Shown: one piece after another, positions 31,790 to 34,285 of the stretch | Numbering within the stretch: the first letter of the stretch is position 1 | How the letters are laid out: each line of letters begins with the position of its first letter | From: an uncultured Oscillospiraceae bacterium | GTDB taxonomy: Bacteria; Bacillota; Clostridia; Oscillospirales; Oscillospiraceae | Length of the DNA stretch: 34,285 nucleotides | Assembly: GCA_905205085.1 (NCBI GenBank) | Contig: CAJLCG010000016.1 | Coordinates: forward strand, 1 to 34,285 | Direction of reading: 5' to 3' | Made by a program: the position numbers and the translations under genes | Notes under the pieces: model-generated | Told to the model about the DNA's origin: nothing | The model's input: the letters and a program-made list of their open reading frames with translations, nothing else | Databases searched by the model: none

Positions 31790-33048
31790 ATGAGCAGAGT
31801 ATTAGTCATCGGCTGCGGCGGCGTGGCCAACGTAGCCATCCGCAAGTGCTGCCAGGTCAGCGAGGTGTTTACCGAGCTGTGCATCGCCAGCCGCACCAAG
31901 TCCAAGTGTGACAAGCTGGCCGCCGAGCTGGAAGGAAAGACCGCCACCAAGATCACCACCGCCCAGGTGGACGCCGACAAGGTGGAGGAAGTGGTGGCCC
32001 TCATTAAGAGCTACCAGCCCGACCTGGTGATGAACATCGCCCTGCCCTACCAGGACCTGACCATCATGGACGCCTGCCTGGAGTGCGGCGTCAACTACAT
32101 GGACACCGCCAACTACGAGCCCGAGGACATTGAGGAGCCCGAGTGGAAGGCCGCCTACGAGAAGCGCTGCAAGGAGAAGGGATTTTCCGCCTACTTCGAC
32201 TACACCTGGCAGTGGGCCTACCGGGAGAAGTTTGAAAAGGCCGGCCTCACCGCTCTGCTGGGCTGCGGCTTTGACCCCGGCGTGACCCAGGCCTACTGCG
32301 CCTACGCCAAGAAGCACGAGTTTGACACCATCGACACCATCGACATCCTGGACTGCAACGGCGGCGACCACGGCTACCCCTTCGCCACCAACTTCAACCC
32401 CGAGGTGAACCTGCGTGAGGTGTCCGCCCCCGGTTCCTACTGGGAGGACGGCCACTGGGTGGAGATCCCCGCCATGAGCATCAAGCGGGAGTATAACTTC
32501 GACCAGGTGGGCGAGAAGGACATGTACCTGCTGCACCACGAGGAGATCGAGTCCCTGGCCGAGAACATCCCCGAGGTCAAGCGCATCCGCTTCTTCATGA
32601 CCTTCGGCCAGAGCTACCTCACCCACATGAAGTGCCTGGAGAACGTGGGTATGCTGTCCACCACCCCCATCGAGTTTGAGGGCCAGCAGATCGTGCCCAT
32701 CAAGTTCCTGAAGGCTCTGCTGCCCGACCCCGCCAGCCTGGGCCCCCGTACCCACGGCAAGACCAACATCGGCTGCATCTTCACCGGCAAGAAGGACGGC
32801 AAGGACAAGACCTACTACATCTACAACGTGTGCGACCACCAGGAGTGCTACAAGGAGGTGGCCAGCCAGGCCATCAGCTACACCACCGGCGTGCCCGCCA
32901 TGTGCGGCGCTCTCATGCTGCTCACCGGCAAGTGGACCGAGAAGGGCGTACACACCGTGGAGGAGTTTGATCCCGATCCCTTCCTGGATGCCCTGGACAA
33001 GTACGGCCTGCCCCGCAGCGAGAACCACAACCCCGTGCTGGTGGACTG

Positions 33049-33049
<1 letters not shown>
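31790..33049 (+). CDS. Carboxy(nor)spermidine dehydrogenase (saccharopine dehydrogenase family)
   Basis: The 419-aa protein starts MSRVLVIGCGGVANVAIRKC, a Rossmann NAD(P)H site. Family features include NIALPYQDLTIMDACLECGVNYMDTANYE, LGCGFDPGVTQAYCAYA and DILDCNGGDHGYPFATNFNPE. These match carboxyspermidine dehydrogenase, which condenses a diamine with aspartate semialdehyde and reduces the imine. The ATG at 31790 has AAAGGAG nine bases upstream; the longer frame runs back into speB. The next gene, the matching decarboxylase, overlaps its stop as TGATG. Confidence 0.93.
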
Positions 33050-34257
<1,208 letters not shown>

Positions 34258-34285
34258 TCATCGGCCGGAGGACCCATTCACAGGG

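Overview
The window looks like chromosomal DNA from a GC-rich clostridial Firmicute, most likely of the Oscillospiraceae (Flavonifractor/Oscillibacter-like). The reasons are strong AGGAGG ribosome sites on almost every gene, short U-tailed terminators, clostridial-type KtrAB and polyamine genes, and spore-coat-like Cys-rich proteins. The genus is inferred, since no rRNA is present. I saw no insertion sequence, phage gene or CRISPR array.

Layout. (1) 1-541: tRNA-Trp, tRNA-Asp and tRNA-Thr, followed by three stacked terminators. (2) 599-14053: a potassium locus. It contains a KdpD-like sensor with no kinase domain, a 32-aa membrane peptide, kdpF-kdpA-kdpB-kdpC, a 64-aa membrane protein, a KtrB/KtrA channel pair, a membrane-anchored protein resembling a LysR substrate-binding lobe, then a full-length KdpD kinase and its KdpE regulator. 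(3) 14121-18712: an ECF sigma factor with a candidate autoregulatory promoter, a polytopic membrane protein, an ABC ATPase and two ABC-2 permeases, all overlapping or abutting. (4) 18731-20264, minus strand: a MepA-type MATE exporter behind a promoter and a transcription attenuator. (5) 20381-22398: a divergent pair, a von Willebrand A protein and a 10-cysteine protein, with mirror-image CATAGNATGA promoter-like boxes. (6) 22424-27996, minus strand: a c-di-GMP phosphorelay operon made of a diguanylate cyclase, a hybrid sensor kinase, a receiver/HD-GYP protein and a free HPt protein. (7) 28122-34285: a polyamine operon behind a consensus promoter, a candidate structured RNA and a terminator. 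Its genes are an arginine-type decarboxylase, a spermidine-synthase homologue, an agmatinase homologue, carboxy(nor)spermidine dehydrogenase and carboxy(nor)spermidine decarboxylase.

How the parts work together. Region 2 pairs a high-affinity ATP-driven K+ pump (Kdp) with a lower-affinity gated K+ channel (Ktr), and its own KdpDE pair probably controls both. Region 6 can make and destroy c-di-GMP, with phosphate passing kinase to receiver to HPt to the HD-GYP receiver. Region 7 can take arginine to agmatine and putrescine and then to spermidine by the carboxy-polyamine route. It also carries a SpeE homologue but no SpeD.

Best leads: the 28157-28287 RNA with mutually exclusive helices and a possible pseudoknot; the mixed polyamine operon with an altered SpeE; the kinase-less KdpD and LysR-lobe membrane protein in the K+ locus; and the divergent vWA/Cys-rich pair. 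Start codons were moved from the longest frame wherever a ribosome site, gene overlap or family numbering decided it. All function calls come from motif reading without database searches.
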